From Fasciolopsis buskii (lineage: Eukaryota; Platyhelminthes; Trematoda; Plagiorchiida; Fasciolidae): 64,000 bases of DNA. Location: assembly GCA_008360955.1 (NCBI GenBank), contig LUCM01006059.1, positions 186,001 to 250,000 on the forward strand, given 5' to 3'. Positions 51,401 through 62,281 of the stretch are shown one piece after another. The translations under genes and the position numbers were made by a program. Each line of letters starts with the position of its first letter. Positions within the stretch are counted from its first letter, which is position 1. Below the pieces are notes generated by a model. It was given only the letters and a program-made list of their open reading frames with translations, had not been told where the DNA came from and searched no databases.

Positions 51401-53150
51401 AGGAAATCGTTAACCAAATTTAGGTCACCGAATGAGGAAGAGATGAGTGACCGAAGAATTCGAACCTTCCAGAGTCATTTCGAAAAGTTACGATGTTCGG
51501 TTCCTGAGCAGCCATTGTCAAGTAGTACTTCTTCGGCTCGAATGGAATAGATATAATGATGAATATTAATATTGCTCATCGGTCGGCTTTAGCCCAAATG
51601 GCAAATTTAATTTTATCTTTGCATTAAAATAGGAAGAATATTGGTCAAGCCAGGGAAACACTTGAACCTCAGAAAATGTAATCTTCATGCATATTTCTCG
51701 CAATAATAGAATGTGTTACATATCAAAGGAATCGCAGAACCTGAATGCTCGAGCAGTTTTCAGGAGCTTTCGTTCCGAAGTGTGTTCAGCAAGTTATTCA
51801 CTAATACACCGGGTCGTTCTGCAATCTCTTCGTGGACGATAAAATTTCTCATGCGATCCATTCCTGCTTTGTGTAAATGGCTTAGGAAAATGTTATTTCC
51901 CCTGATCAATGAACTGTTTTGGAGGACTTCCCGACTGGCAGATAAATAATTCGCAGTCGTTGCCAGAGCCAGTTCTTCAAACTGAGTGGAAGATGTTTTA
52001 TGGTATTAAAATTTCACCGAAAGTAAAATCACCGATGATGAAAACCAAATTGTAGTTGGTCCTAGCAAATTTCGGGCTCATTTTCCACATTTTACTCTCT
52101 CCATACAGGGCCACCTTGAATCCGGGATGCAGCTCGCACCTTCTGATATCTTCTTATGCCCACAGCGAGGCCTTACATTTGAAGGGTTTCCAGGAAACAT
52201 GGGAGTCACCGCTGACCAGACGATAAACTGTACAATTTGTAATTAGGCGTTCAAGAAGCTAAGCGTGCAAAGGCAAGTGGATTTGTGAGCTGAAGCAATT
52301 TAATAATTGGCCGAAATGTATCTTACGAAAGATATCTCTTTTTAAAAGCTCTGATAATGAATATTTCTTTGTCAAACACTCATACGTTATTTGAGCGGCG
52401 CGGCATTGTCTCATCGATCACGAATAAAACACCGCATGGAGAGAGAAGCCCACATTCCAACCAACCCAACATTGGAGCCTGGAAAGGTGAAAGATTTTGG
52501 AAATATTGTGGTATATTATAGTCAGCAGAATACGTGTGTGCGCGCATGCGACAGAATTGCTTAACAAACGTAAGAATGCATTATGTTGAAAGCATGGAAA
52601 TCCTAACTCTAGAACCTCTGTTCAAGTGAGTGATTCACTAATTTGACTTATTCAGTGGGCACTGGTTGTAGCCATGCGGACTATTTACTATCGGCTTGTA
52701 AGACTAATAACTGAACACCGGCAATCAACTCTCTGCATCGCAGTATCATTTGATGGGTACCTATCCAGCTGGCAAAAAGAGACAAGACTTACTTTGCACT
52801 CTCTTAGTTTGAATGAAGTTGGAAATGAAAATTAACCTTATCGTAGTTGACACACATTTATCCGTTCGCACGTAATGCCGCAGTAATTTAAAGTTTGTTT
52901 GTGTGTTACTGTGGCCGCGCTTATGGAAACATCCCCGATCCAAGTAGATAAAGAAAACCGTAAAATGAACGTAAGTAGTTCGACAAATCAGATAAAAAGG
53001 GCTTTGCGAAAAGCTATTCTCATTTAAAGATTTCTCTTTGAATTACGTACATTTGTTATACGACTAGGGCAAACTCAAATCATAATCATATTTCGATACA
53101 AGCTTTAAATCGTGCAGAAGTCTCCCGAAACCACAGCGAAAAGCGGGAAG
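45426..53150. other. Gene-poor stretch
   Basis: AT-rich. It includes the 138-codon minus-strand open stretch 49966-50382, which has no recognisable motif. A tRNA-like A-box sequence (GGCTGAGTGGTCTAACTAGC) near 46729 has no B box. Nothing else is supported. Confidence 0.45.
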
Positions 53151-53235
53151 AGAATAATTTCCACTAAGATATGTGAGAAGCAAAGAGAAGCAAGTACTTT
53201 AATTTCTAATAATTTCTTCAGCGAGGACTGAAAAA

Positions 53236-53579
53236 TCTTCTCGATTACACCCCACAAACGTTAGAGTTATCTTAGAAACGAATAGGCTAGGAATTATGTC
53301 TGCATACCAGCTTAGCCAGTATATATATATATATATATGTATGCATATATATGCATATCAACCGAGATGCAGTACAAACCCGTTAAGAAGAACGAAGTGA
53401 GATTCATTCACAACAATTTCAAGCTTTCATTGGCAGAAGTTCAGCACCAATAAACAATGGTAATCGATGGGCTTGCCACTGTCCTCCAGTGATTTTTTAA
53501 TCATTCTGATGTGTTGCCCAGCAACTTCACTATGAAATTGTCTTTGCCTCCTAGTTCGAAAGTTTTATAATGTCCTTTT
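53236..53579 (+). repeat. Long inverted repeat, left arm (344 bp)
   Basis: By base-by-base reading this arm is the exact reverse complement of 54025-54368. The agreement includes the AT microsatellite and the ATGCATATATATGCAT patch near 53342. The arm carries no open frame of note. On both sides weaker inverted similarity continues (outer side to about 53150; inner side for at least 40 bases past 53579, including ACTGG..AACCCA.TAA..TATCAC). Confidence 0.93.
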
Positions 53580-54024
53580 CACTATCCACTGGTTAGTTAA
53601 CCCAATAAGTTATCACGCTAAAGGGAAATTCTTTAAGAAGGTTATCTTGGTTTCTTATACCCTCTCATATTGTTTACGCTTGCACAAATCGAATTCGAGA
53701 ACCCTTTCAGACTAATCAAGTGATCTACTACTGAACCAGAAATCTTTGTGGGTACAGAAATATCTCCACCAGTCAAAGAAAGCGGACAAAATAGCAAACG
53801 ATAGTGTCTACAAAAGAAGCTCCGAGTTTTGCTCTACGAGAATTCAGCAAAAACGTTATCTTTAGCAGAGTGGTTTTGTTTCCTTTGACGTAAATCGGGT
53901 GAAGATATGCGTGAGTCCAGCCATGCTTCATAAGAAAATATATCGCCTGCAATTTGAGTCCACTCGAAGTATTTTTGGTGTCATGATGTGATACTTTAAT
54001 GGGTTGCCTGGCCAGTAGATACTA
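53580..54024. other. Spacer between inverted arms
   Basis: A 445-bp centre. Its two ends are still recognisably inverted copies of each other but diverged. The middle around 53700-53900 shows no clear pairing and no gene. The whole could be a foldback-type element about 1.2-1.3 kb long. Confidence 0.7.
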
Positions 54025-54368
54025 AAAAGGACATTATAAAACTTTCGAACTAGGAGGCAAAGACAATTTCATAGTGAAGTTGCTGGGCAACACATCAGAA
54101 TGATTAAAAAATCACTGGAGGACAGTGGCAAGCCCATCGATTACCATTGTTTATTGGTGCTGAACTTCTGCCAATGAAAGCTTGAAATTGTTGTGAATGA
54201 ATCTCACTTCGTTCTTCTTAACGGGTTTGTACTGCATCTCGGTTGATATGCATATATATGCATACATATATATATATATATATACTGGCTAAGCTGGTAT
54301 GCAGACATAATTCCTAGCCTATTCGTTTCTAAGATAACTCTAACGTTTGTGGGGTGTAATCGAGAAGA
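54025..54368 (-). repeat. Long inverted repeat, right arm (344 bp)
   Basis: The partner of 53236-53579. Equal length and no visible mismatch. Beyond 54368 similarity to the sequence left of 53236 continues at a lower level (for example AAGT/TTGCTTC and AGTGGAAAT blocks up to about 54445). Confidence 0.93.
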
Positions 54369-54469
54369 GTTCTCGGTTCTGACCGAACAAGGGAATAATA
54401 ATTCAAGTATGTGTTTCTTCACGTTGCTTCCTGAAGTGGAAATCGTTCGTGTGACGTTTTTTGCATGAG

Positions 54470-57400
54470 TTTCCGCAGGCCCTGCATATTCCCTGCCTTT
54501 TGTGCAATTATTTCATCCTCGAAATCCGCTGGCAATTGGGAAGTTTTAATGACTTGTCACTTTCTTCGGACGAATGTGCAGAGATTTTGGGTAGCAATCC
54601 ACTTCACGATAAAAAATCGATACTTCCGTAGCAATGTTTCAACATAAATGTCGAGGGGAACCATGGTAACCTTCCGGTGGTGGAAAGACACGCATTCTCC
54701 ATGGTTTATTCGTTTCGTGTAACAGAACTGATGGCCTTGTTTAGTTTAAAACGCCAGACAGGCTTAAATACGAACATTCAAATTGATCTTGGCCTTTTAG
54801 TCCTGCTTTATCTTCTCCAAGGTACCAAAATGTTTTGCTGTTTCTCGCTCACTGAGTTACTGTCGCAATAACAAGCTGACCGGTTAACACTGCAAATTTA
54901 AAGAACCTTGACCTAAGTTCACATTTGAAATAAATTCTAACCTTTTCTAGTCGAAGATGTCCCCGTTCATCATCAACAATTGTTACTGAACCTCATTTGT
55001 CGCAAAAATAACCCAATCAACTAGTAACTTTACCATGTAAATACAGGCGTAGTCTTGAGTAGAATATGCCATAATGCCATTAGGGATTACGAATTAACAA
55101 GATGAGATTTTCCTACTCAACTAGTATTTTATTTTTCATACTCAAAAAAGTTTATCTTGCCAGTCGAGATCACCCATGTTTAACTGGCCTTATTACGGTA
55201 CAGTGCAGATGTACTATAAGAAAACTGCAAATAAATTCACGATATTCATTGATGCCTTTTTATATCTCGTAAGTACTAGAACTTCTGGTGATTCAGAGGA
55301 GATCACATCCCCTGATAATCGTATTTCATTACAAATCTTGAAGAATTCTATTTCGTGATGGTTCCGGTTCTCGGTGGTCGCAACAAAGGCTCAAAATTAT
55401 TGTCAGGTAATTTTCAACCAATCAACTGCCGTGCATCATAATTTCGCAGTCAAATACGCAACCACCTCTCACGAGAATAGTCCAAACTGCTTTTGAATAA
55501 TCCATAAATTTGAAACAGACTTAGGGTCCTGCATCGTTGCTGGATCAAATAAACGACTCTACATCAGTAGAATTTAAAGAGTTGCTTGATTAAAATCAAA
55601 ACACGGCATTCATTTGGACTAAAGAAATAACCACCTCTCTTGCAATTGTTGGGACGCTGCGCTTTGAAATTTCATAGGGAAACTTTCATAATCTAAGTTA
55701 GGGTTGATTAATCCTGATCTTGCTAAACATAGCTTGGATCCGAAACTAGAAACTCTTTACTGAGTGTTCAAACTGGCAAGTGCTCACTGCCTAGCAAATA
55801 TATTAAATTAGAGAACATATGCAATGAGCATTAATGGTCGGTCTACTCGCCCCTGTCGAGGCTTCGAGCTTGTGGCCAAGTCTTTTAACATAACGGCGGC
55901 ACATCGCATTACATATCACGATCTGGACGTGCTATCTGGAAAAGCCATCAGGATGCAAATATAAATTGATAGCGGCACATTCATTTCACAAGCAACTTCG
56001 TTAATACATTTCCCGGTTTGATGTTGCCAAGATTAGTTTTGCTTGCCAACACCGTAGAAAAGCGCCGCCGAATCGACGTCTGCCGGGAAAGAAAATACTT
56101 TCAAACTGTTAACTCAGCCAATAGCATTCGATTCTTTGTTCCCAGGTGGGTAATAAAATTGTTCCGATGCGCCAGTGCGTAGTTAAGAATCCGTGCAAAT
56201 TTATTTGTCCAGATAGGTAGGATTTCCGAGTGCAGAGGGGCTTTTATTCAACAAACTCGCATTCCTTTAACTGCCCGACAGAAACGTTTTGAGTCGAGTT
56301 CATTTAATTCTGTTCATTTTCAATAGAAGCCGACGTTGGACGATTTTATAATGTTTTAATTACTTCTGTTTAGTTGCTGTATAAAAGTTATACAATGCTT
56401 TGTGAGCAAGCTAGCAATTATGAAACTTTTACAAACCGAGAAGCAACTAACTGTGGAAAGACTCAAATCTAAGAACCTTATGTTCAACTAGCAAGATGGT
56501 ACCTTTGTGACCAATATCGGTTATCCTTTTGGATGTACCCTAAAATAATGAACAAAAAGTTACATTTCCACATACTGGGGGAGAGACGAGTTTAGGAGAG
56601 AAAAAAAAGATAGTTCCAAGGTGAACGCTGTTTGAATGCTGCTGTTTGTCGCAGTGCCCGTCACGAATATCGTGAAGTAGTCGTCAAAGAAAATCGATCA
56701 TGCTTATGACGCGGTGAAAGCGTATTTGAACAGTGTCATATCCGAACAGTTTATTGAGTGAATTTATGACTTTGCACATCAAGAATACCCATTCACCAAA
56801 CAAAATGCGCTCTCGGTAGAATTATTAATGAAACCAACTTTTGGTTATCGTTGACAATCTTTTCGAAGAAAGTTTTTAATCGACAGATATAAAAGTAGTA
56901 TTCAGCCAATATCAGGACCAAATGACATAAGGAGTGCATTGAAAAATGGATGCGCTATGTATTGGTTTTAATTGTGAATGATATAATGTTAACAACACAG
57001 CTTTGTTGGAAGATGCAATTTTGCAAAGTTTCGACTATCCGCGGTAGTCGGAAGTTGGTACATTATATCTACCGACAACGCTGCGTTATTAACATTATGG
57101 TATTCAACTAGCTACCGTGCACTTAGGTAAGGGCAAAAATATACGTAGAGCTACTCACGGGATGACCACGATGGATTCCGTTTATTCATTTTGTGACTAG
57201 AAAACAACTGCTTGTATGAGCAAATTCGCCATCAAATTACCGAAATTAAACAATAATGATAGTCGGATGACAAACCACAAATTACAGTTCACGCTGACTG
57301 ACGTCCTCGTTGCAAGTATTTCGCGTTTCCACTAAATGTTTTGTGGTCACTGAATTGGGTCCGGGTGTACTGCAGTTTTTAAGCGATTCTATCGTGAAAC

Positions 57401-57600
57401 ATACTATCCGTATGCAACGAGATCAACACCAGAAAACTCTTTTACATTGAGTTGCTAGAAGAAACCATTCGAATGTAGATATATGAAATCCCTACATTTT
57501 TTAACCGATAAGAAATCATTTAAAAGATTTTTAAAAATAGTCTATCAGAAAGGGACAGAACTAAAAATCCTAAAATAACCCAATCATATCCAACTCTGCA
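54470..57600. other. Gene-poor stretch
   Basis: AT-rich, with no gene recognised. The GC-richer patch at 55840-55990 has short open pieces but no clear family motif. Confidence 0.5.
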
Positions 57601-57647
57601 TCATAACTATCAGTTTCATTTTGCTAGTTTCCATTTTTCTCTTACAG

Positions 57648-57738
57648 TATAATGAACAGTGTGACAAAGCCGGCCTATCACCAGAATCTGCTTATTTACG
57701 GAAAATAAAGGCAGGCTGGAAGGGCATGATCTTGTCAG
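57648..57738 (+). CDS. Candidate exon with strong acceptor (unrecognised)
   Basis: It follows one of the best pyrimidine tracts in the window (TTTCCATTTTTCTCTTACAG). In phase 0 it reads YNEQCDKAGLSPESAYLRKI and on to WKGMILS, then a modest donor (TCAG|GTCTCA) in phase 1. Splicing over the TA microsatellite to the acceptor at 58003 keeps the frame open to a stop at 58149. No domain is recognised. If not spliced, the frame stops at 57806. Confidence 0.3.
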
Positions 57739-57825
57739 GTCTCAGTGGGTCAGACTTGTGCTGGAACTACGGGATACCAAAGTGCTCGAAACTAGTTTAT
57801 CCTTAAACCGTTGGTTAGTGCATTC

Positions 57826-57829
<4 letters not shown>

Positions 57830-57888
<59 letters not shown>
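57830..57888 (+). repeat. (AT)n dinucleotide microsatellite
   Basis: About 29 uninterrupted AT units. Such pure tracts vary in length and can extrude cruciforms. It would lie in a short intron if the flanking candidate exons are real. Confidence 0.95.
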
Positions 57889-57891
<3 letters not shown>

Positions 57892-58003
57892 ATAGACGTC
57901 AGCACAGCCAGTCACCGGTTTTAGTAGTTCGCCTTTTCAGAAGCTTAGCGGCGCCCGTTAAAGCAACCAAACGGAATTCGTAATGCCAACAAACCTCTTC
58001 CAG

Positions 58004-58149
58004 ATTTGCAGGTGGACGGAGACTTTGGAGATAATTTTTCTCTTGCTTCAAATGGAGTGCAATACCCCTTGAGTTCTTTCTCCTATGCTGGTTTTTGTCC
58101 GGTGACTAATGCCATCAAAACATTAGGGCAGTATGACATGAATGCTTGA
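58004..58149 (+). CDS. Candidate terminal exon (unrecognised tail)
   Basis: The acceptor CAAACCTCTTCCAG leads, in phase 1, into LQVDGDFGDNFSLASNGVQY, then PLSSFSYAGFCPVTNAIKTL, then GQYDMNA and a TGA at 58147-58149. The frame is open back to 57949. The make-up (Asn, Gly, Asp, Gln, few Cys/Leu) is unlike the noise frames of the window and resembles an unstructured protein end. A second polar open frame starts at 58137 and ends at 58331, so a one-base frame change would extend the product. Phase 1 entry fits both the 57738 donor and the distant 22970 donor. Confidence 0.35.
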
Positions 58150-58331
58150 ATCAAGGCGACATGGAGCATATTATAGATGATTTCCACTTTCAAACATGCA
58201 GCACGAAAGATGCCCTTTTATTCTCCGATCGTTATGAATCATCTCTCAGAGGAGACAGAAGGAATTACTATTGCAATCAAAACAATGAAAGTCACGAAAA
58301 CCATTTAGTGAAAATAAACAAATTTTTGTGA

Positions 58332-59190
58332 CAAACGGTTCCTCCCATTTTTTAATTGTACTTATGATATTAGCAAAAATTCTCTACTAATAATTTATTA
58401 GCATTGTAGTATAAAATCCCACGAGGTCTGTATTTCTCTTGAGATGGGTCATTCGACAGCAAACAAACCAAAGATAAATACAGAAGAATCGTCGCTTTAT
58501 TAATGGAACTATTAAAGAACCCCAAACTGGTTTTGTTTCATCAAGACGACCATTGGTGGTCAAGGAGTCCACATGATGAAATTCGGACTTGAAGATCGTC
58601 AGTTGCCCTTCCGGACTTACCGAAAGTTGGTCACTTCACCGTTGGGAGTGGCCTCCTCCCGGGAATGCCGTGCGCCTGTCGTCTAATGGGCAAAAAAAGA
58701 GAGATTGGAGGTTAAAGAACAAAATTGTCCGGGCAGAAGCCTTCAAAAAATAATTTACCAATGCATGACGCACGGTCGAGCATGGGGACTATTCTAGGAG
58801 ACCAACAACTTCATCGCGTCGAATAAGAAACAAATAATACACGATTTCTCCAATCTTCAAATAAATCGAAAAGTAAATTTCAACAGCCAATTTTTCACCT
58901 AAACTAAAATTTCCCAGGCCATTGCATTGGACGACAATAAATATTTTAAATTTGTGCCTATTAGATCAAATAAACAAGATATCCTTGGTCACCCGTCACA
59001 TTACTGTGAACAGTCTTTGCTATCCTGAACTTGTTTGATCAGTTGGACGACTGGAAGTATTTTCCACCATTCAGAACTTTCCGGTCCATCGACAGTACAG
59101 TCGGTTCATTGTTTGCCCAAGTATCGCAAACAATTCGTGTTCAGCCTAAAGATCAGGCACCGTGTAGACAAACACCGAGATGACCATCTG
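58332..59190. other. Gene-poor stretch
   Basis: Nothing recognised. A GC-richer patch lies near 58610-58690. Confidence 0.5.
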
Positions 59191-59232
59191 TTTGTGGGGT
59201 GTGTATGTGTGTGCGCATATGTGCGCGTGTGA
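59191..59232 (+). repeat. GT/GC alternating purine-pyrimidine tract
   Basis: TGTGGGGTGTGTATGTGTGT continues as GCGCATATGTGCGCGTGTGA. Strict purine-pyrimidine alternation over about 30 bases makes this the best Z-DNA-prone tract in the window. Confidence 0.7.
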
Positions 59233-59860
59233 GTGAACCAACACGAAAAGAAAGCTAACTCATACTCTGGGTTGAAGTGAGCACAAACACAAAACCAAAT
59301 GGAATTATGAATGCTCCAGTTCGATAAAAACGCCCTACCCATGATCAAGCAAAACTTTCCCATTAGTTCAATCCTCAATGTAAAAAGGAGTGCTCTATTG
59401 GGAATGGGATCATTAGCCGCTCCTCAGTAGTATATGTTTTAGTCATCTTAGTGTGATCTGAACCTATTCACTCGTCAACTGATCCAGTCTTCTAGCTGTA
59501 TGACTGTAACTTATGGCAAGTGGTCCCACTCCCCGTTCAAGACAGAATTTTGCTCTCCTAGCTTTCGGCAATGATGGCAATGACCAGATTCCTTGCTTGG
59601 ATAGCAGCAATACCTAGTCACCTATCCAGGTGATTAATCCCAAGTGTTTTCCCCTTTCAAATATGTTATCCCAAAGACCACTGTAAATTGAAATTCCGGT
59701 GATGAACAATTAGTAAAGGAGATGGAACACCTGCCTTCTGCAACTTACTTTCCCTGATCACAAGAGACACTGTAAGCAAGGAAGCTGGACGGGGCGGCAA
59801 GTTGCATATAGTATATCCTGAAATGAGTCGACGAAACTAGGTCGCACTAAGGCAGTGTCT

Positions 59861-60031
59861 ATCTTTTCATCTTTTTATCTTTTGGTTCTTTTATTAATGA
59901 GAAGGGGGAAGGGAGCCGCGGCCAGCAAGGGGCTGTCAAGTGGGAAAGTTGACCGGCGGTGGGAGGATTCGAACCCGCGACCTTCACGTCCAAATGCCAC
60001 GGTCTTATCCGCCTGGCCACCGCTGGCCAAG
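59861..60031 (-). mobile_element. tRNA-derived SINE, best-preserved copy, minus strand
   Basis: On the minus strand it opens with GGCCAGCGGTGGCCAGGCGG, ATAAGACCGTGGCATTTGGA and CGTGAAGGTCGC, then the perfect B box GGTTCGAATCC (59965-59975 on the + strand). The A box TGGCCAGGCGG lies at 60009-60019, so both halves of the internal pol III promoter survive. The body (CCCACCGCCGGTCAACTTTC, then CTTGCTGGCCGCGGC) and A/G-rich tail with ATTAATAAAAG match the copies at 39.6 and 8.5 kb. The tRNA of origin cannot be named with confidence. Confidence 0.8.
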
Positions 60032-62012
60032 ATTTGATATCAAGAGCCCATAGTTCTGCGTGAAATCGATGATCATCTACAGTATTGACTCTATTTATCC
60101 ACCTTGGATATGCATTTCTGATGATTCTTTACAAGGATAAAACAGCTGTAGAAGGATTCCATGGTTTCTTAATGGTGAGTTGAGCGATGATATCAGATGG
60201 TGGATTATTTCATGAGGATATTCAATCTCATACTACTAACATGCACTAATAAATTATTTTTGTCAACCGCTTTGGCGTACCTGGTATATCATGGGTATTG
60301 TTTACCTGGTCTGATGAGATCAAAACTACTGCGGATCGTCCGATTTATGATTCCTTTAATATTTGGCCAAACGATAATTTGCCACTGTTTAACCACAGAT
60401 GGGTTTTTTCTTCGAGAACCCCAGCCGAGGTTATTGATTCGGAAGTCTGAATCATAAGGCAATAGGGTGTTTGTTGAGCCTGAGATTTCTGGTCCGGCCA
60501 CCTATTCGGGTGGAATTCAATAAATATTTTTTTCTCCTTTTTTATTCTCTTTATGGTTCGGCCCCACTTCATCACGCACACGAAAAGTGTAGTAGATCTT
60601 CGATACGTCACGCTGATTATCCCTTGTTCGTGACTTGCAAAAATGACGAAACCGACAAAAAACAGTGTAAGTCACTGGTCTTGGATTTCTCTCAAATAAA
60701 GTCATTGTAAGACTAAACTGACCGTATCACACGTGGGGTACTTGATCTCCCCCCCAGAATCAGTGTGACGTCAATACTGAGTACACAACCAATCATTTGA
60801 ACACAGCCTAAAACAATGAGTGTTTGAAGTCAGTTTCTACCAGAAGAAATAAAGCCTGTGCACCTTCACAGCCTTGATGGTTTCCCAACAAACTGGGACA
60901 TGGAAAGTTGCAAAGTTATTTGAATCCAACGAGGAATTCTCCGAAACGTATAACTCTTTTCCGAGTACGGTGAAAAACTCCAATTAGATGGCCGTTATGT
61001 TAGAACAAGAAGACTGCAAAGCTGCATTTCATGCAAATGTACAGTATTCATTCGTCGCACATTAATAGGCAAATAATGGCCTTCAACAACTAAATATTGT
61101 GATAAGCTTCGTCCAACTCCTTAACTGTACACCCAGTATTCACATCGCACTGATTCTGTGTTGAGTGCAGTTACCCCTGGTGTGATTCAGACACTTTACC
61201 TTTACGGTGATCTCCCCTTAAACTCAACGCATCTAACTGTATTCTACTTTTCTGGTGACTTATTATTGATTGCAGAAACTGGCAATCAGAACAGACCAGG
61301 TTAACGAAACCCTGGTGAAAAGTTGAACTGTCCTAAAACAGCCTTTACGCAGTGTTTGAGGTGCATGCTATGCAAGGAAAAACAGTATGCCTTCACAATC
61401 AGTTTGTTTAGGCTTTAGTCATTCTGTCTGGCTAACCAGGTAAACTGTTCATGCACAAACCCCAGCTTATCTGATCATCCTTACATTTCGAAAGCACCGT
61501 GTTCAAAGCGATTCGCTGCTGCAATGGATTTCAATTAGTGAACCAAATTGCCGATCTCACCAACCTGCCTGAAACCATTTCCTACTTCTTTGCAAGCGCA
61601 TGCCGCAGGCTCGGCGACTGAGTGTACTTTCGGATTAAAAATAAGGCATTTGCGATGGTGGAGGAGCAACGGGTGTGTTGCTGAATCAGAAATTAGGAAT
61701 GTTGGGAAGATTCTGCCAAAACGCAGCTAGGTTGTAGTTCATCGTCGATGCTTGCTGCTGACCAAACATCCGTTCCTTGCTACTGAGCGAATTATCCTGG
61801 ATTTTGTAGTCTGATGCAAACTTCATAACTTGTGACAGAAAGGGAACAAACAGACTGTATCAATGAGGAATCTTTTTTGTTTGTCCTCTTTTGCGTAGCG
61901 CATTAAAAGCCCGTTCGATTCAGCTGCCTTTCTCCTCCTGTCTTACGATAATCAACAGTTGTACCGTAATCCATTGACAACAAATCTATAGAATCAGAAC
62001 CAAATATTTCAG
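60032..62012. other. Gene-poor stretch
   Basis: No gene, RNA or defined repeat is recognised. Confidence 0.5.
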
Positions 62013-62281
62013 ACAAAATTGCAAAGTTGCACGAGATCACGTACCAACCTGTCAAACTGAGGAGACGATCGCAAGGACATAAGGTGAAATGGCCGGAAGA
62101 ATGCAGCTTTCCCGATTCTCGCTCAGCGATAACGAAACAATTTCAGCTGGAAGATGATATCAATGAATTACTACAACCATCAGTAATATTTTTCAATTCA
62201 ATCATCTCAAAAAACGCAAGCGACCCGACTTCGACAAGTGAGATCAGATTACACCCAAATCAGAAGTGTTCACCAAACTAG
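62013..62281 (+). CDS. Candidate terminal exon with basic stretch (unrecognised)
   Basis: The frame is open from 61970. An acceptor AATATTTCAG at 62012 gives phase 1 entry. The peptide reads KIAKLHEITYQPVKLRRRSQ, GHKVKWPEECSFPDSRSAIT, KQFQLEDDINELLQPSVIFF, ending in a Ser/Asn-rich tail with stop at 62279-62281. The make-up is protein-like: a basic segment, then an acidic helix-like one. It could be the last exon of another gene or, because the phase fits, a very distant end of the anosmin-like gene (human anosmin-1 ends in a basic tail). The pyrimidine tract is poor. No clear AATAAA follows. Confidence 0.35.

Noticed and set aside
55900..56040. Retroelement protease-like IDSGTFIS motif
   Set aside because: A single short motif next to a stop, with no gag/pol context.
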